Below, one piece after another: positions 1 through 11,813 of a stretch of 64,000 nt of DNA (position 1 is its first letter; each line of letters begins with the position of its first letter). Both the position numbers and the translations under genes were made by a program. The notes under the pieces are model-generated. The model ran no database searches and was not told the DNA's origin. It saw nothing but the letters and a program-made list of their open reading frames with translations. Origin of the DNA: Eucommia ulmoides (taxonomy: Eukaryota; Streptophyta; Magnoliopsida; Garryales; Eucommiaceae); the NCBI GenBank assembly GCA_016647705.1, contig CM028339.1:22793803-22857802 (forward strand), read 5' to 3'.

Positions 1-270
1 CTTTGTTGAAAGTTGAAATAGATAAATTGGGTCAGACTAATAAATTTTTTTGTCCGACCCGAGTTCACCCGATCCCAACCCAATCTTAATCTAACACATC
101 ACCCTACCCAATACTCACTTGAATCCGCCCGACACCCAACAAACCTGAATAGTTTTGGATTACACACTACCTACGGTTAGTAGTGGGTTCATATTATCTC
201 ACCTGACAAATTTCGGGTCGGGTGGCGGGTTAACCCAATTTTTGGCCTAACCAACCCATGCACACCCCTA
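1..270. mobile_element. hAT-like MITE, partial (runs off the left edge)
   Basis: The right end at 270 reads, on the minus strand, TAGGGGTGTGCATGGGTTGG, the kind of terminus seen in many short plant hAT-like elements. The body is rich in ACCCG/CGGGT words. It interrupts a gag homologous to the one at 56006-57190, because gag similarity resumes at about 271. The other terminus and the 8-bp target duplication lie outside the window, so the class is inferred from the terminus alone. Confidence 0.5.
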
Positions 271-277
271 CCCAAGG

Positions 278-853
278 TGGTGCTGACAACTCCATATATG
301 TCGTTATTTTGGAAGGTTTTTCTCTTTTTAACTCTTATACGGTTCTCTCAAATTTCTCCATTTTCAGAACCCAAGCCGAGGGACGTCTATTATTTTCTTC
401 CCTATTTTCAGTTTCAATGGTCGAGGTTGATTAATTGGCATTCGGATCATTAGGTGGAGCAACGACTCTCTCCGGGTAAATAAAAATCTGCGGTGCAGAG
501 TGGGCCGTACCTTTGGGTGAGACTTGATAGACATACCCCTGACTAGGATATGCCAGTGTGCCATAAGCAAAGTAATGAGGGCCCATATGAGGTCCATTGT
601 AAACCGGCACTGAAAAGCTTGGGCCAGCAGAGTTCAGATTCGACACTGAGTTCTCCGTCCCAAAACTTAGAGGATATTTATTTGGCGAATCTAAATTGGG
701 CAGAGTCATGGGAGTTCCACTAGACGAGAGAACGAGTACCCTCTGAAGTCGCTGGCTTAGTTCATTGAACTTTTCCATCAGCATGTCTATCGTTTCTTGC
801 ATCTGAGCTATTTGGACCGTGCGGGGAGATTCGGGATTGCCTTTAAATGTCAT
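278..853 (-). pseudogene. Ty3 (Tat/Ogre-like) gag N-terminal fragment
   Basis: The ATG at 853 opens a frame of about 140 residues ending in a stop at 431. It aligns over its full length with the start of the gag at 57190: shared NPESPRT, QIAQMQETID, PVYxGPxMGPH, YQVSPxG and PERVVAPPN. DNA similarity continues to about 278 beyond the stop, so the frame was longer and has been broken. An in-frame ATG also exists at 973, but the family alignment begins at 853. The rest of the element is lost to the MITE on the left. This is a diverged relative of the complete element, not a recent copy. Confidence 0.8.
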
Positions 854-1086
854 CCTGAAATGATTTTGGGCTCGACTGCAAGGGAAGACCAGACTTCGAA
901 TGGGGGGAACTAGAATTGCTTTTCTGGGACCAATTTTTTTGTCTCGTCTTGTTATTACGACAATCTCATTCATTAGTCCACATGGATCTTAAGTAGCCTT
1001 AAAACTCATCTGAGTTCGAAGTTTTCAATTCTGATAATGACCAATCAAAACAAATAATGAACATATTAGGCTTAAATCTCTAATTA

Positions 1087-1104
1087 TCCCCAACGGAGTC
1101 GCCA
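1087..1104 (-). other. Primer-binding site of the left Tat/Ogre-like element
   Basis: The minus strand reads TGGCGACTCCGTTGGGGA, two bases inside the LTR end. The complete element has the same site with the same spacer at 57880-57897, differing at two bases. From family knowledge this type of site is assigned to tRNA-Arg in Ogre-like elements; the tRNA match was not computed. Confidence 0.65.
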
Positions 1105-1106
1105 GT

Positions 1107-3044
1107 TGACGCGTCCCAATTTTTCAAAAGGAAAATGGATGTGAAATATTAAAGCGTAAAAATAGAAAGTGTTTTCTAAAGCACTGGTTTTTTCAAAAAG
1201 TACTTAGGTCACTTTAAAATAAAAAGTCGCCATCTAGTATTGGGTTAAATGGTGTACTAGGTCACCGAATTTTTAGAAAACAATTTGTAAGGCCTAAGTT
1301 AAAATTGACTCTAAAATAAGGTCAAACCAAATATTCATTTAAAGAGTTCGGGGTTCGGTTACGTTCTAGAAAAATGTTAAGCACCCCAAGACGCCAATTC
1401 GAAAATGATACCGTATGTCCAATTAAGTCCAATTAATTTAAGTCCGAACATTTTATTTTATTTTAAAATCTTTTATTTCTTATGAAATCTTTTTGGTAAT
1501 TTGAAAATAAGATGAGGCAAGTTTTTGTATTTTTTGGAATGTTCCTCCGATATGAACTCTTATCAACTATTAAGGATTCGATAAGAACGGTTCCCGGAGG
1601 GATTTTTAATGAATGTTTCTCAGGAATTTCTTCAATTTAAATGGGCAATTAAAATAAATGAAAAAATATGAAGTATGAATGCGAATGATAGTATTAAACT
1701 AGCATAATATGAAGAAAAACAATTATGCAAGAGTGTACGAAATGATCTAAAAATCACTTATATAATTTTTATGCAAGAATAATTTTAATTTAAACATGCC
1801 AATGCAAATGGTATGAATGTGAGAATAAATCAAGAAAACAATGTGATTATATGTAACAATGATTTAATTATCTAATATATACGAAAAGTGAAAGTGGTGT
1901 ACATGTCACAACTAAATGAGAAAAAGTGGCATGAATTATGAAATCTAAAATAACCTATATGTGATGAAATATAAAAAAAAATGTAAGTGGTGAAAGTGTC
2001 CTAAACATGCCGTCTAAATGATACAAGAAATAAATATAGATTATGAAATCTAAAAGAAACTACATGTAATGAAATATAAAAAAGTGTAAGTAGTGAAAGT
2101 GTCATAATCATGCCGTTTAAATGATATAAGAAATAATATGGGTGTAAGTGGAGAAGGAGTCCTAAACATGTCATCTAAATGATGCAAATGATGTCTATTT
2201 TAAGTTTGCCAATTAATTCAAGGAAATTCCGATTTGAAATTCTATCAAATTCTGTGGAGATGAAAATCAAGGAAAGATTATGGAAATAAAGTTTGTCAAA
2301 ATTAATCTTTCTAAAACTTAGGCGGAAACCCACGAAAAAGTTTACCGATTGATGAAATTTCTTAAAATCGAACGTTTCTAAATTTCACTCTACTTGGGGA
2401 ATAAAACGAGATTATAGAAAACTCTCCCATAATTTATCGAATCGTTGAATTCATCCTACGGTTTGTAAGGATTAATTTTTACAAACTAAGATTTTATTAT
2501 TTTTCTTGATTTTTTGGATTTCTATTTTTTTTTTTTTTTTTTTTTTGGTCTTTAGGATTTCTATAAGAAGTAAAAGAAAATAAAAGTAGAAAAATAAAGA
2601 ATTAAACATCCTTCACCTAACACTCAAGGACTAAGTTTAAGCATGAGGAATTCATCCCATTGCCTTCATTTCCTTGATCTTCTTTGTTTTGGGCAACTGA
2701 CAAAAGATAGGCCCACATTTTTTACTCTCTCTCTCTATGTTTGGCTACCATAAGGCAGTGGTGGAGGCCTCTCCCCTTCTCTCTATTTCTATCTCATTCT
2801 ATCAAACTTTATTTCTTTATTCTCTCTCTCTCTCCTCCCTTTCCTTTCTCTCTCTCTCTCACTTTCTTTCCATCTTTCTTTCTCCTTATTTTCTTTTAGT
2901 TCGTTTTTCTTTTTTCTGTCTTTCACCCCCTTTTTTCTTAATTTCGATTTTTTTTTTCTTTCTATTTTTATATTTCTGAAAATAAAGTAAACTATAAAAT
3001 AAAATATTAAATTTTTGCGGGATGGTCAAAATATCGTGTCTATA
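1107..3044 (-). mobile_element. LTR of the left Tat/Ogre-like element
   Basis: The LTR begins TGACGCG at 1107 next to the primer-binding site and ends ...GTGTCTATA at 3044, where the related LTRs end GTGTCTACA. It carries the conserved Tat-type block (gtcgccatctagtattggg, then ttaagcaccccaagacg) that recurs at 38414, 46200 and 58041. The stretch 2520-2990 is T-rich and (CT)n-rich. Open frames here are low-complexity artefacts. Target duplication cannot be tested because the other end is missing. Confidence 0.75.
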
Positions 3045-3815
3045 ATAATATGACTAATCAAGAAAAATACCATCATATGTTTTTGTAATTTTTATTCACA
3101 AGATAAAATTAGCCTCACCAAATCTTTCATAACAAAATGGCTACTGAGCATATTTTTTATTTCAGTTATCACATCCAAATTAGAGCCAAATGTTAAAAGA
3201 TCATCTACATAAAGACTAACTAAAACATATGAATTATTTCAAGATTTATAATAGATGCACTTATCACACTCATTAGACGTAAATCCATTTTCGATCTTGT
3301 AAGAATCAAATTTCATATATGTAGGGATCTATTCAATTTACACACTTTGTTTTCTTGTTCGAGCTCAATAAAACCTCCGGGTTGACCATAAAGTTTATTC
3401 ATCTAGATCTCCATTTAAAAATACAGTTTCTACATTTATTTGATGAATTTCTAGTAATTAACAATATAATGGATAAAATTCTGGTAACTGGAGAAACAGT
3501 ATCCAAGAAATCCAAATCTTTTTAAAGCCTTTAGTAACAAGTCTAGCTTTAAACTTATCTATAGAACCATCAAGTTTAAATTTTTTCATGAGAACTCATT
3601 TACACCTTATAGTTTTAAAACCCGACGGTAAATTAACTAATTTCCAAGTCTTGTTAGAAATTAATGACTCAATCTCATCATTTACAGCCTCTTTCCAAGT
3701 CTCGTTAGAAATTTTATTATTTTCAATGTTCAGTTTAAACATACCATAATAAACATATCCTTTGCTCACAATTTTAGAAATTAGCGATTCATCATAATCT
3801 CAATCTCATCATATG
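3045..3815 (-). pseudogene. Ty1/copia pol remnant (integrase C-terminus to RT)
   Basis: Reading the minus strand across frameshifts gives typical copia pieces in order: TWKLVNLPSGFK, KARLVTKGF, VFLNGDLDE, then SLYVDDLL (the YVDD RT site, near 3195-3220) and FVMKDL. Several stops and shifts interrupt it. It is related to, but clearly different from, the copia pol at 21129-24190. It abuts the LTR end at 3044, so the Tat-like element probably inserted into an already decaying copia element. Confidence 0.7.
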
Positions 3816-5271
3816 TATGAAAAATATGAATAATTTACAAAAATTTTAGAATGACCTATTTATAGGCTCTCAAAACACACAAGATTAAATACACAAAATA
3901 AATGAAAAATGTTACGAAATACTAAAAGTCTTGAAAGTTACAAGAACATGAAATGACACCATAATGGAGCACTAACCTACTAAGATAATGGGAGACCTTT
4001 TAACTCCATAATTTATAAAACTTCGATAATAATTAATTTAATTAATTAATAATATATATTATAGTAAAATGTAACAACAATTATTTATGTACTTTTGGTA
4101 TAAAATTATTTTGAGTAATCCTCCGAAAAAGTTATTTTTTAAAACTTAGAGCTCTCAACAATTTTTTCTTAAATTTATATGTTTATATACAGAAGGAGTT
4201 AAATTTTGGAAATAAAGTGAATTTTGTTAGTACTTTGCTTATTTTATTATAAATGTAAAAATACATAAATGCTTATATATATGTGAAAGATTAAAAATAT
4301 GACGATGCCTGAAAATGAATCACCGAACAAGTTACTTCCGAGGTCCGAGATGATAGAATGTCCTTTGGGCTTTCTCACTTTTCCTCGGCTAAGGTTCCTA
4401 CAAAATAATGCACCGCAGGTGGACCTGCCGACGTTGCACCTCCGGTGTGAGAATGAGTTAGGAGTTCTGAATAGGAATTTAGCAGTGTGGTAGCTAGGAA
4501 AAAGTATGCACTTGAGTGCAAACGAATGTGTCTCAGTGCGTATCAATGCGTCTTAAAGCATACTTTAGACATAATTTGTTCTGATATTTATAGGTGGGAG
4601 GAGACTTATTTGGCAAGTCCTCTCTTATTCTCAGTGCACTATTATGGTGATTACATAGGTCTCGGTTTCGTTAGTATAGAGATGGTTGTGATATTGGGTG
4701 GATATTGTGGAGTCGTTATCTAGAGAGAGTAATATTACTTTCCTTACCAGGCGAAGGCAACTCAAATTTCTTTCGAGCAGGAGCGTTGTGGCATTCACGC
4801 CCAGGGAGGCATGACCCTAGTCAAGTGTGGAGGCCTGGTTAACCTAGCCAGTTTGGAGTCCCCGTGTTAATCGTGTGTTTGTGACACGTGGATCCCTTTC
4901 AAGTCCGACCAAATTTTCCCTCATCAAATACCCCTTATTTCCAGTGTGTAGTGATTTGCATCCTGGGAATACAAGGATGTTTATGCTGAGATTCGATCTT
5001 TGTAGTTTTTTTGTGGCTTGTGCCCAATTAGTGCATTAGATTTGGTCGAACGCTTTGACCTTTGTCTTTTGAGAGTGTTGGGCATTAAATGCCTCGTGAT
5101 TGATTAGACGGCAGGCCAATTCGATTTTTCAGACGACAGTTGAAGGGGTTCGTGCTTGATCCCTTAAAAGGGAGAAAGTTTTTGAACTTTCCCATTGTAC
5201 TTTTTCAAATAACCGTTATTACTTCTTATCTCTAGTGAGATTTTCTGTTATGCCTAGTTCATATATCCACC
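3816..5271. other. Non-coding stretch upstream of the transposon-related pseudogene
   Basis: 3816-4290 is AT-rich with no recognisable feature. 4290-5271 has a more balanced composition and may be leader sequence of the degraded gene that follows. The short open frames on both strands here are incompatible with each other and resemble nothing I recognise. Confidence 0.4.
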
Positions 5272-5940
5272 ATGTCGAAAGATCCCAAGTTGTGGCTTAG
5301 CCCTTCTAAGAACAACGATAACGATGAAGCTGGGTCGTCTTCCAGGGTGCCCCATGTAGAAGGTTAGGGCATTGTTCGCATGACTCACCAACAGAGCCCT
5401 TAGGTTAGGCTCCTTGTTGTTAGCTACAGAAAATTGGCTGGCTACTAGTCTCACACAACTGTAGGAAGAAGGCAGATCTGGCTAGAGAACCACGTCTTTT
5501 TGTCCCTGAAGTGGCAGTTGTTACGGTGGTGGCCTACGTGCTTGAGTTGGAAGAGGCTGGACTTGCAGCGAGCCACCGAGCTGTTTGGTAGACGCCCAGG
5601 TTTACAAAATGTACTAGAACTACTCCATCTCTCCTAGAGTATTTTTTATCAACCCTGAGCCATCGTGGCGCATACTTCATTGCCCGCCTGATTGCATCGT
5701 CTTTTACATTGACGCTTTTGTTGGAGTGGTACGCTTTCCTTTTCATAATTTTCTTTGTAAAATTCTTCATCATATATATTTGGAACCTACCCAGTTGGCT
5801 CCCAATGCATGGAGGCTGATGATCGAGTTCATTATCTTTTGTGTAAAGAACATCGTACCTCCTACGTCTTTCCTATTCTCTCACTTCTATCAGGTCGTGA
5901 AGAATGCGAAGCTATTCGATAGTTGATTTTAGTTTTGTAC
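5272..5940 (+). pseudogene. 'Putative gypsy type transposon' (Transposase_28-like) gene, 5' part
   Basis: The ATG at 5272 starts a 31-codon opening that stops at 5365. From about 5640 to 5926 another frame encodes the hydrophobic core with YIDAFVGVVRFPFHNFLCKI, then QLAPNAWRLMIEFIIFCVK and FSHFYQVVKN. This matches the PF04195 family found in plant retroelement-associated proteins. Readable similarity continues to about 5980 with FCTRSERLIVGI. Frameshifts and stops show it is dead. The molecular role of the family is not established. Confidence 0.6.
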
Positions 5941-6001
5941 TCGAAGCGAAAGGCTTATAGTGGGGATCTCAGAGAATAATATGAGGTAAAAGAACAGGTA
6001 G

Positions 6002-8457
6002 TACTGGCCCAGTGAGCAATCCAAGAGGAGGGTGAATTGGGTAGTTATAAAAAATTTAAACAATTTCTTATATTTCAACACTTAAATAATCAAATAACCA
6101 ATTTAATCTTAAATCAATTATTATCTTTATAACGCAACAGATAAATGTTATTAATTTTAGTTGCACACCCAGACAATAAGAAATAAATAATGTAAATAAA
6201 GCAGCACACAAGAATATATCCTAGTTCACCAAACTACTCTTGGCTAATCTAATCCTCCGAGCCTCACGGAGATTCATACCCACTAAACCACTTGGTCCCT
6301 TTACCAGGTAGGAACCAAATCCATACAATGATTCTTTTACCAGGCTTAAAATCAACATTTACAATTATCATTTTCTCAGACTAAAGAAGAACCTTATTTT
6401 TAATAAGCTAAAGACTAACCTACTTTTATTTAGGAGGAATCACTACCTAATCTTTTTCTCAGGTGCAGGAATAACCTTATCTTTTTACCAGGTTTAAGAC
6501 TAACCTAATCTTTTCATAGACTAAGGATAAAACCTCAGAAAACACTCCAAGTATCATTTTCACTGGTAAGGATGGAACCGTTACAATTCACTCACAATTA
6601 ATTCTAATAAGGAAGAATCAAGCCTAATATTTTCAAGAGAAAAAAATAACCTAACCTTTTTATACCTTAAGTAAAGATAAAACCTCAATATTTTTTTCGA
6701 AAAAGATTAAAACCCAAGCTACCCTGACTAGATACCCCCAATACTATCTAATCCGCACAAACTCGCCAATTACAAAAAATCAATGAGTTTCTTTCCACTC
6801 GAAACTTCTACCACCTCAAACCAATTAAACTCAATTAATGTCCCTATAATTACTAGTGATAGAAATTAAGTGAGGAATTCAATATTTGATTATAATATGT
6901 ATAGGTAGCACAAAATTAAACACATAATCAGATAATCACAAAAATCATTTTAAAATTTGTTTTTATGCTCTTTAAAGTTCAAAAACGATTTTACCAAGAT
7001 TTTATCAACCAATCAAAAATAGTAACATGAATTCACAATAAAGAACAATATCTTGAAAAGATCTCACTGGGATAACACTGAAAAATGTAAATAGAATTGC
7101 TTGACAGCTCAAATCGGTGATGCCAATTCAACAATCAGCGCTTTAGATCAAGAAAGCAACACAATATCTCTTTCGAATAAATCTTAGTAGAATGATAACT
7201 CTTATAAATATCTTAGAAACTAATAGTTCTTGATGTATCATGAACAATTTTTGTATGTCTATTTAAACTAATTTGAAACACGACCTTTAACGACGACTTT
7301 TCACAAGATAAGACTTTAAAGAGCACTTATAGACCCCATATAAGATAACCATTCAATTATAAAGTATTTCACTAAAATATAACTTTTAAACTTTCAATTA
7401 AGTCATCAAATAATTTATCAATTACTAATCACAAAGATAGGAAGTATTTAACTAACCAAATTGAGAAAATCATTTAATATATGAACAAAATCAATATCTT
7501 TTCAAAATATATGGACCATATCTTCCATAATTTTAAATCCCCTGAATCACTCCCTTGGAACCATAAAAAATGGCTAGTTTTTTACCAAAAGTCCAACTTC
7601 CTCGAGATCTCAACTGAAATAGTCGATTAACCAATCCCTATAGTCAGTTGACTAATTGTGGTTACAGGTACAACACATTCAAGCCCCATTTTGACCATGA
7701 TTCAATCTAATTTTGGAAATACTCAAAACATGAAAGTTGTATCTATCTTTCTCAACTTTTCAGATCATTTTGAATCACCTCAATCGAAGTTTGGATGAAA
7801 ACGTTATGTCCAAAATACGAACAAGTGTACAAGCCTAGTCGGTTGACCGAACTTTAGGGAGTTTTCAAGCCAAAATCAAGCCACAGTCTGTTAACTGATC
7901 CTTCTATGGTCGGTTGATCGACCTATTCAGAGAGTTACACTTTTTAGCCTAATGTCAATCGGTTGACCGATCCTATAACCTTCAGTTGACCGATCATTGC
8001 TGGAAGAACTCCTTCTCAACTTATTTCAACTCCAAACTTCAATATTTTAATTCCATTAACCGATTTCTTTGCTCAATTAATACATTTGACCCTAATATTT
8101 TAAATACTAATCTTACTTAGGTCAATTTTTATATTTCAATTTTACATTGGAGCAAATAATTTAACACTAATTAGGATCTTAATTTCATCAAATTAAACAC
8201 ACATAAATATAACTCATTAATTTGTGTCGTGTGTGATCTTAATTGGGATACATTAAGAGTAAAAGAAGTTTGAGTTGTTTTTACCTAATTTTTTCAGAAT
8301 TTTCAACACTCTTCATCTCTTTAATGTCTATATTTGTGTCTTCAGTAATTACTTCATAATTTGATCTTTAATGTAACTCTTTAAACTGAAACACTCAATA
8401 AAAATGTTAGTTTCACTAAAACATCAACACTTAATTATCCATCAAAATCCCGGGATC
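6002..8457. mobile_element. 2.46-kb insertion of unresolved class with 9-bp target duplication
   Basis: The 9-mer AACAGGTAG occurs at 5993-6001 and again at 8458-8466. Between them lies AT-rich, non-coding sequence beginning TACTGGCCCAGTGAGCAATC and ending CCCGGGATC. The GAGGAGGGTGAATTGG motif near the left end is a type of repeat terminus I have seen in plant genomes. The two ends are not clear inverted repeats. A 9-bp duplication suggests a Mutator-type element without TIRs, but an LTR or LINE origin is not excluded. No coding frame is visible inside. Confidence 0.5.
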
Positions 8458-8466
8458 AACAGGTAG

Positions 8467-10140
8467 GTCCTGGTGCAAGGACCTTGGGAGCAGTCAGTGG
8501 GAAAGACAGGCCCTACCCAGTCCCAAAGTGTTGGTCGGTGATAGGTAAGTTTGTTCCTCATTTTTTTTCTTTGTATGGTTAGTTACTCCACCTGATGTCC
8601 TTTCTTCGTTTGATAGCGTATCTTTCTCGTTTGCAACTTAATGCAGCAGATGCAACTACCACGCTGTCTTGGCGGGACTTTCTAAGGCGGAGAGGAATTT
8701 TACCTTCCTCAAGGCTAATTCATTCGATCTTTTCTTCACTGCCCCTACTGAGTGGTTCAGGATCCAGACTCCACGTCCAGTTCCTCGTCAGGATCCAGTT
8801 TGTTGTTTCTAACAGTAGCAGCCGAGGAATTAGGTAATACTTTAGTTTCCACCTTTTCAAGCTACTTCTGTCCATCTTTGCTTATAATAGGCAGCAATTC
8901 CATTGGCGTGGAAATACCTAGGAGAGAGACTAACCTTAAAATCCTAGAGGTTATACATCAACAATTAGTTGCTCAGGTAGCAATAGCTTTGTCTTCTCCT
9001 ATGGCTGCTCTGGCGGGTTCGCCTATCGCTGCTTCGGAGGTAGCAATAATTGTCCCACCAACGGCTCTGTCCGAAGTGGCCTCTCTTCTTGGTTTTGACT
9101 CCTCAAGGAAGAGGTGCCCTCCAGCAGCTACAATCATGATTTATGATGAGCAGGCGACGAAAAGGGTAAAGAAGGCCCTTCCGGTAACCTCTAAGAAAGG
9201 GAAAAAGAAGGTGGACGAGCCCTTTGTTGATTGCTCGTCTTTATCACACCGCTTAGAATGGGCCCCGAGAGTTGAAGGACTAACCACGGGCACTTGAGTT
9301 TTCCTTAAGCTATATAACACGGCATAATGGGCCCAGACCAGATTCCTTCTGAGGGATATAGAGGCGACGACTGCGGAGTTGGATAATGACCCTACTCTAA
9401 TCATGTTGCAGGTGAGTGTGGCGATAAGAAATATGTTTATCTTACCTTAGTAATTGTTGTTATCGTCTTTATTTTTTTCTGTCCTTACTCGAGAAAATGA
9501 AGGGGGTTGTGTCCTAGATTGGAGCCCTCGAGCGAAAGAGAGATGTGGCAAACTCTCAACTCAAAAAGAATGATTGTTATGTCATGGAGGTTTATTGGGC
9601 ATATGTCAAGGCTAGAAAGAAGGCTGAGAGAGTGATGTAGGAAGCTAAAAATGCATAGTAGGGAGCTGTCGAGGCGACGGAAAGGTTCTTGTCGCTGGTA
9701 TAGCAACTCCAACAGTCGTCTGAGTCTGAAGATGTGATTCGAGCTAAGATTAATAAGGAAAGGGCCACCCGAGGACGGGTTAAGGCTATGCTGGCAAAGG
9801 AGATGTCTAAAGCGGAGGAGACAATTTATTGGGTCATCTAGGAGTAGATGCAATTTGAGGGCTTAAAGAAATAGAAGGGGACCTCAAGCTAAAGTATATG
9901 AAAGAGGGTTTTGAGGACCAAGTCCAGGTTACAAGAAAAGTACCTGGAGGTTGATCTCTTCGACATCCATTTGCTAGGGGTACTCTCCTCCTGAAGTGGT
10001 TCCACCAGAGCCTCGCTTTGTAGAGCCTCCAGTTGACGCTCTGATTGTCACTTTGACCATCCAACAGGTCTCTCTCTTTCTTAAAGTTGAGGACAAATGA
10101 ACCCCAGTGCCAGCGACGGGTCCATTTGGGGAGGGATCCT
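8467..10140 (+). pseudogene. Transposon-related gene, 3' part with coiled-coil tail (continuation of 5272-5940)
   Basis: Removing the 6002-8457 insertion brings this segment next to the PF04195-like part. 8752-9297 is open and contains an Ala/Ser-rich stretch followed by a basic cluster (KRVKKALPVTSKKGKKKVDE). From about 9500 to 9850, reading across stops gives a Lys/Glu/Ala-rich heptad-like region (ATERF, AKINKERATRGRVKAMLAKEM), consistent with the coiled-coil tail usual in this family. There are many stops and frame changes. I infer a single gene broken first by mutation and then, or before, by the insertion. Confidence 0.5.
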
Positions 10141-11808
10141 CTAAACCAAATGAGGCCAGAGTATGAATTTTTGTAACTTTTTTTTTTTTTAATTTGCGAG
10201 TTATGTCCTATTTTCTTTGTGGATGATAGTTTTTGTGGATTTACATTTCATTCCAACTTTCCATGCTTACGGTGTAGTTAGTCGTTTAGGCGTCTTCCTT
10301 GCTCCATGCAGGGAGCAGCTGCCAAGATAGGGTGTGTCCACCGACCAAGTTGATCTAGGTTAGGATCCACTCACACTTGAGTCCAAATTTTTCTTTTCTC
10401 TTCATGTGCCAAATTTTGCATCTTTCTGAGGTCAGGCCAGTCTGCTCGTATTCGTATGCAATCTTTATCGCATATATTTGTATAAATGTATGTAGCCTTC
10501 TCATTGAGGTGCCTACTGGCGGTAAGGGATAGGAGGAAAATTGTTCCCTCCTTTCTCAGCTTTAGAAGTAGGCTACTATGGAACCATTTTGATTCGAAAG
10601 AGGATAAATTCTTCTCTATTGCCTTTCCTATCAAAAAATGACAAGGGCAGGGACCGCTTCGTCGTCTCTCCATTTCTTCTAGGAGACCTTGAACCTTTTT
10701 CTTTTATTTTTTATTCTTTTATCCTCTTTGTAAGAAATCTCTTCCATCTCACACTCGTGGGACACAAAGGAGGTATCCAAAAGTGGAAGATCATTCTTTT
10801 CTCCATCTTTATGTGTGAGACTTTATGTATATGACGACTTGTAAATATTTACTCATATAGATAAAAGATATTGTAAGTAAGGTTTACTCATATGAATAAG
10901 AGTTTTTTTCTTTGCATATCTACTTATCTTTTTATGTTGTACGTATGTTGTTGACTGATACGAAAACTTTAAACAATGTCGCAAATAGTCAAGTACATAT
11001 CACATAGTGCAGGAGGTATATCGTACACATGTAGAAATACTAGTATGCTCATGGCCTATATGTGGTAATTCTATCCAGCAATGGGTATGTAATTCAAGTT
11101 TGTGAGACATGGACTCCGCTTCTCGTCGACCCCCTATACTGGTGGACACTAGGTATCACGTGTACCTGAGTATATGGAGGGTTATTTCATCTATGTGCAA
11201 ACTTGGTATTGAAGTCGGAGTTGTTTGCAACTTGGTTGGAGGGTTAGATGGCCTCCACTCCTCGCCGGCTCCTCGTTAGGGTGGGTACAGGGTGTCAAGT
11301 GGTCTCGAGTATAAGGAGGGTTAATCTTATCGACAAGTCTTGAGTGTAAATGGAGCAGTTGTTTGCAACCAAGGTTCGTGGTCGGACGGCCTTAGAATGG
11401 AGGTACCATAAATCTTACTTTTACTTCAATGAGGTTTCTAAATAAGTAAACCACTCAAATGTTTTTCAATCAAAGCACAATCAACTTTGTTTCATAAGAT
11501 GGAGGCTCTCGATTGAAAAATCACCATGCCATTTTCGTTGGCCTATATCGCTGGAGCTGATGCAAGAGTGATGTGTAGCGAATCGGTTATTTGAGAAAGA
11601 GCCAATTTCAATGCTAAAACAGCCGACGAATCCCGCCATGGTTCAAGCGTTGTGAATGTTTGAAAAAAATAGGTTATTTAATTTGTTCTTAGTTTCCTTA
11701 TTTAAGTTTTCTCCAAACAATGAGATATCTTACAAAAAATAAATGGATTGGTGGTAGACTAATGGTGGCAGCTTCGAATTTAGTGGCAGAGATTGGAAAG
11801 ATGGGTGA
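10141..11808. other. Non-coding stretch, probable 3' flank of the decayed gene
   Basis: No gene is recognised. 11090-11400 contains an imperfectly repeated passage (a phrase around 'ctcgtcgaccccctatactggtg' and again around 'ctcgccggctcctcgttaggg', each followed by a 'gagtataaggagggtta' or 'gagtatatggagggtta' variant), which looks like a diverged tandem duplication. Open frames here are short and unsupported. Confidence 0.35.
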
Positions 11809-11813
11809 AAACT

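Noticed and set aside
2737..2979. 80-codon open frame
   Set aside because: Translation of a (CT)n/T-rich tract in an LTR.
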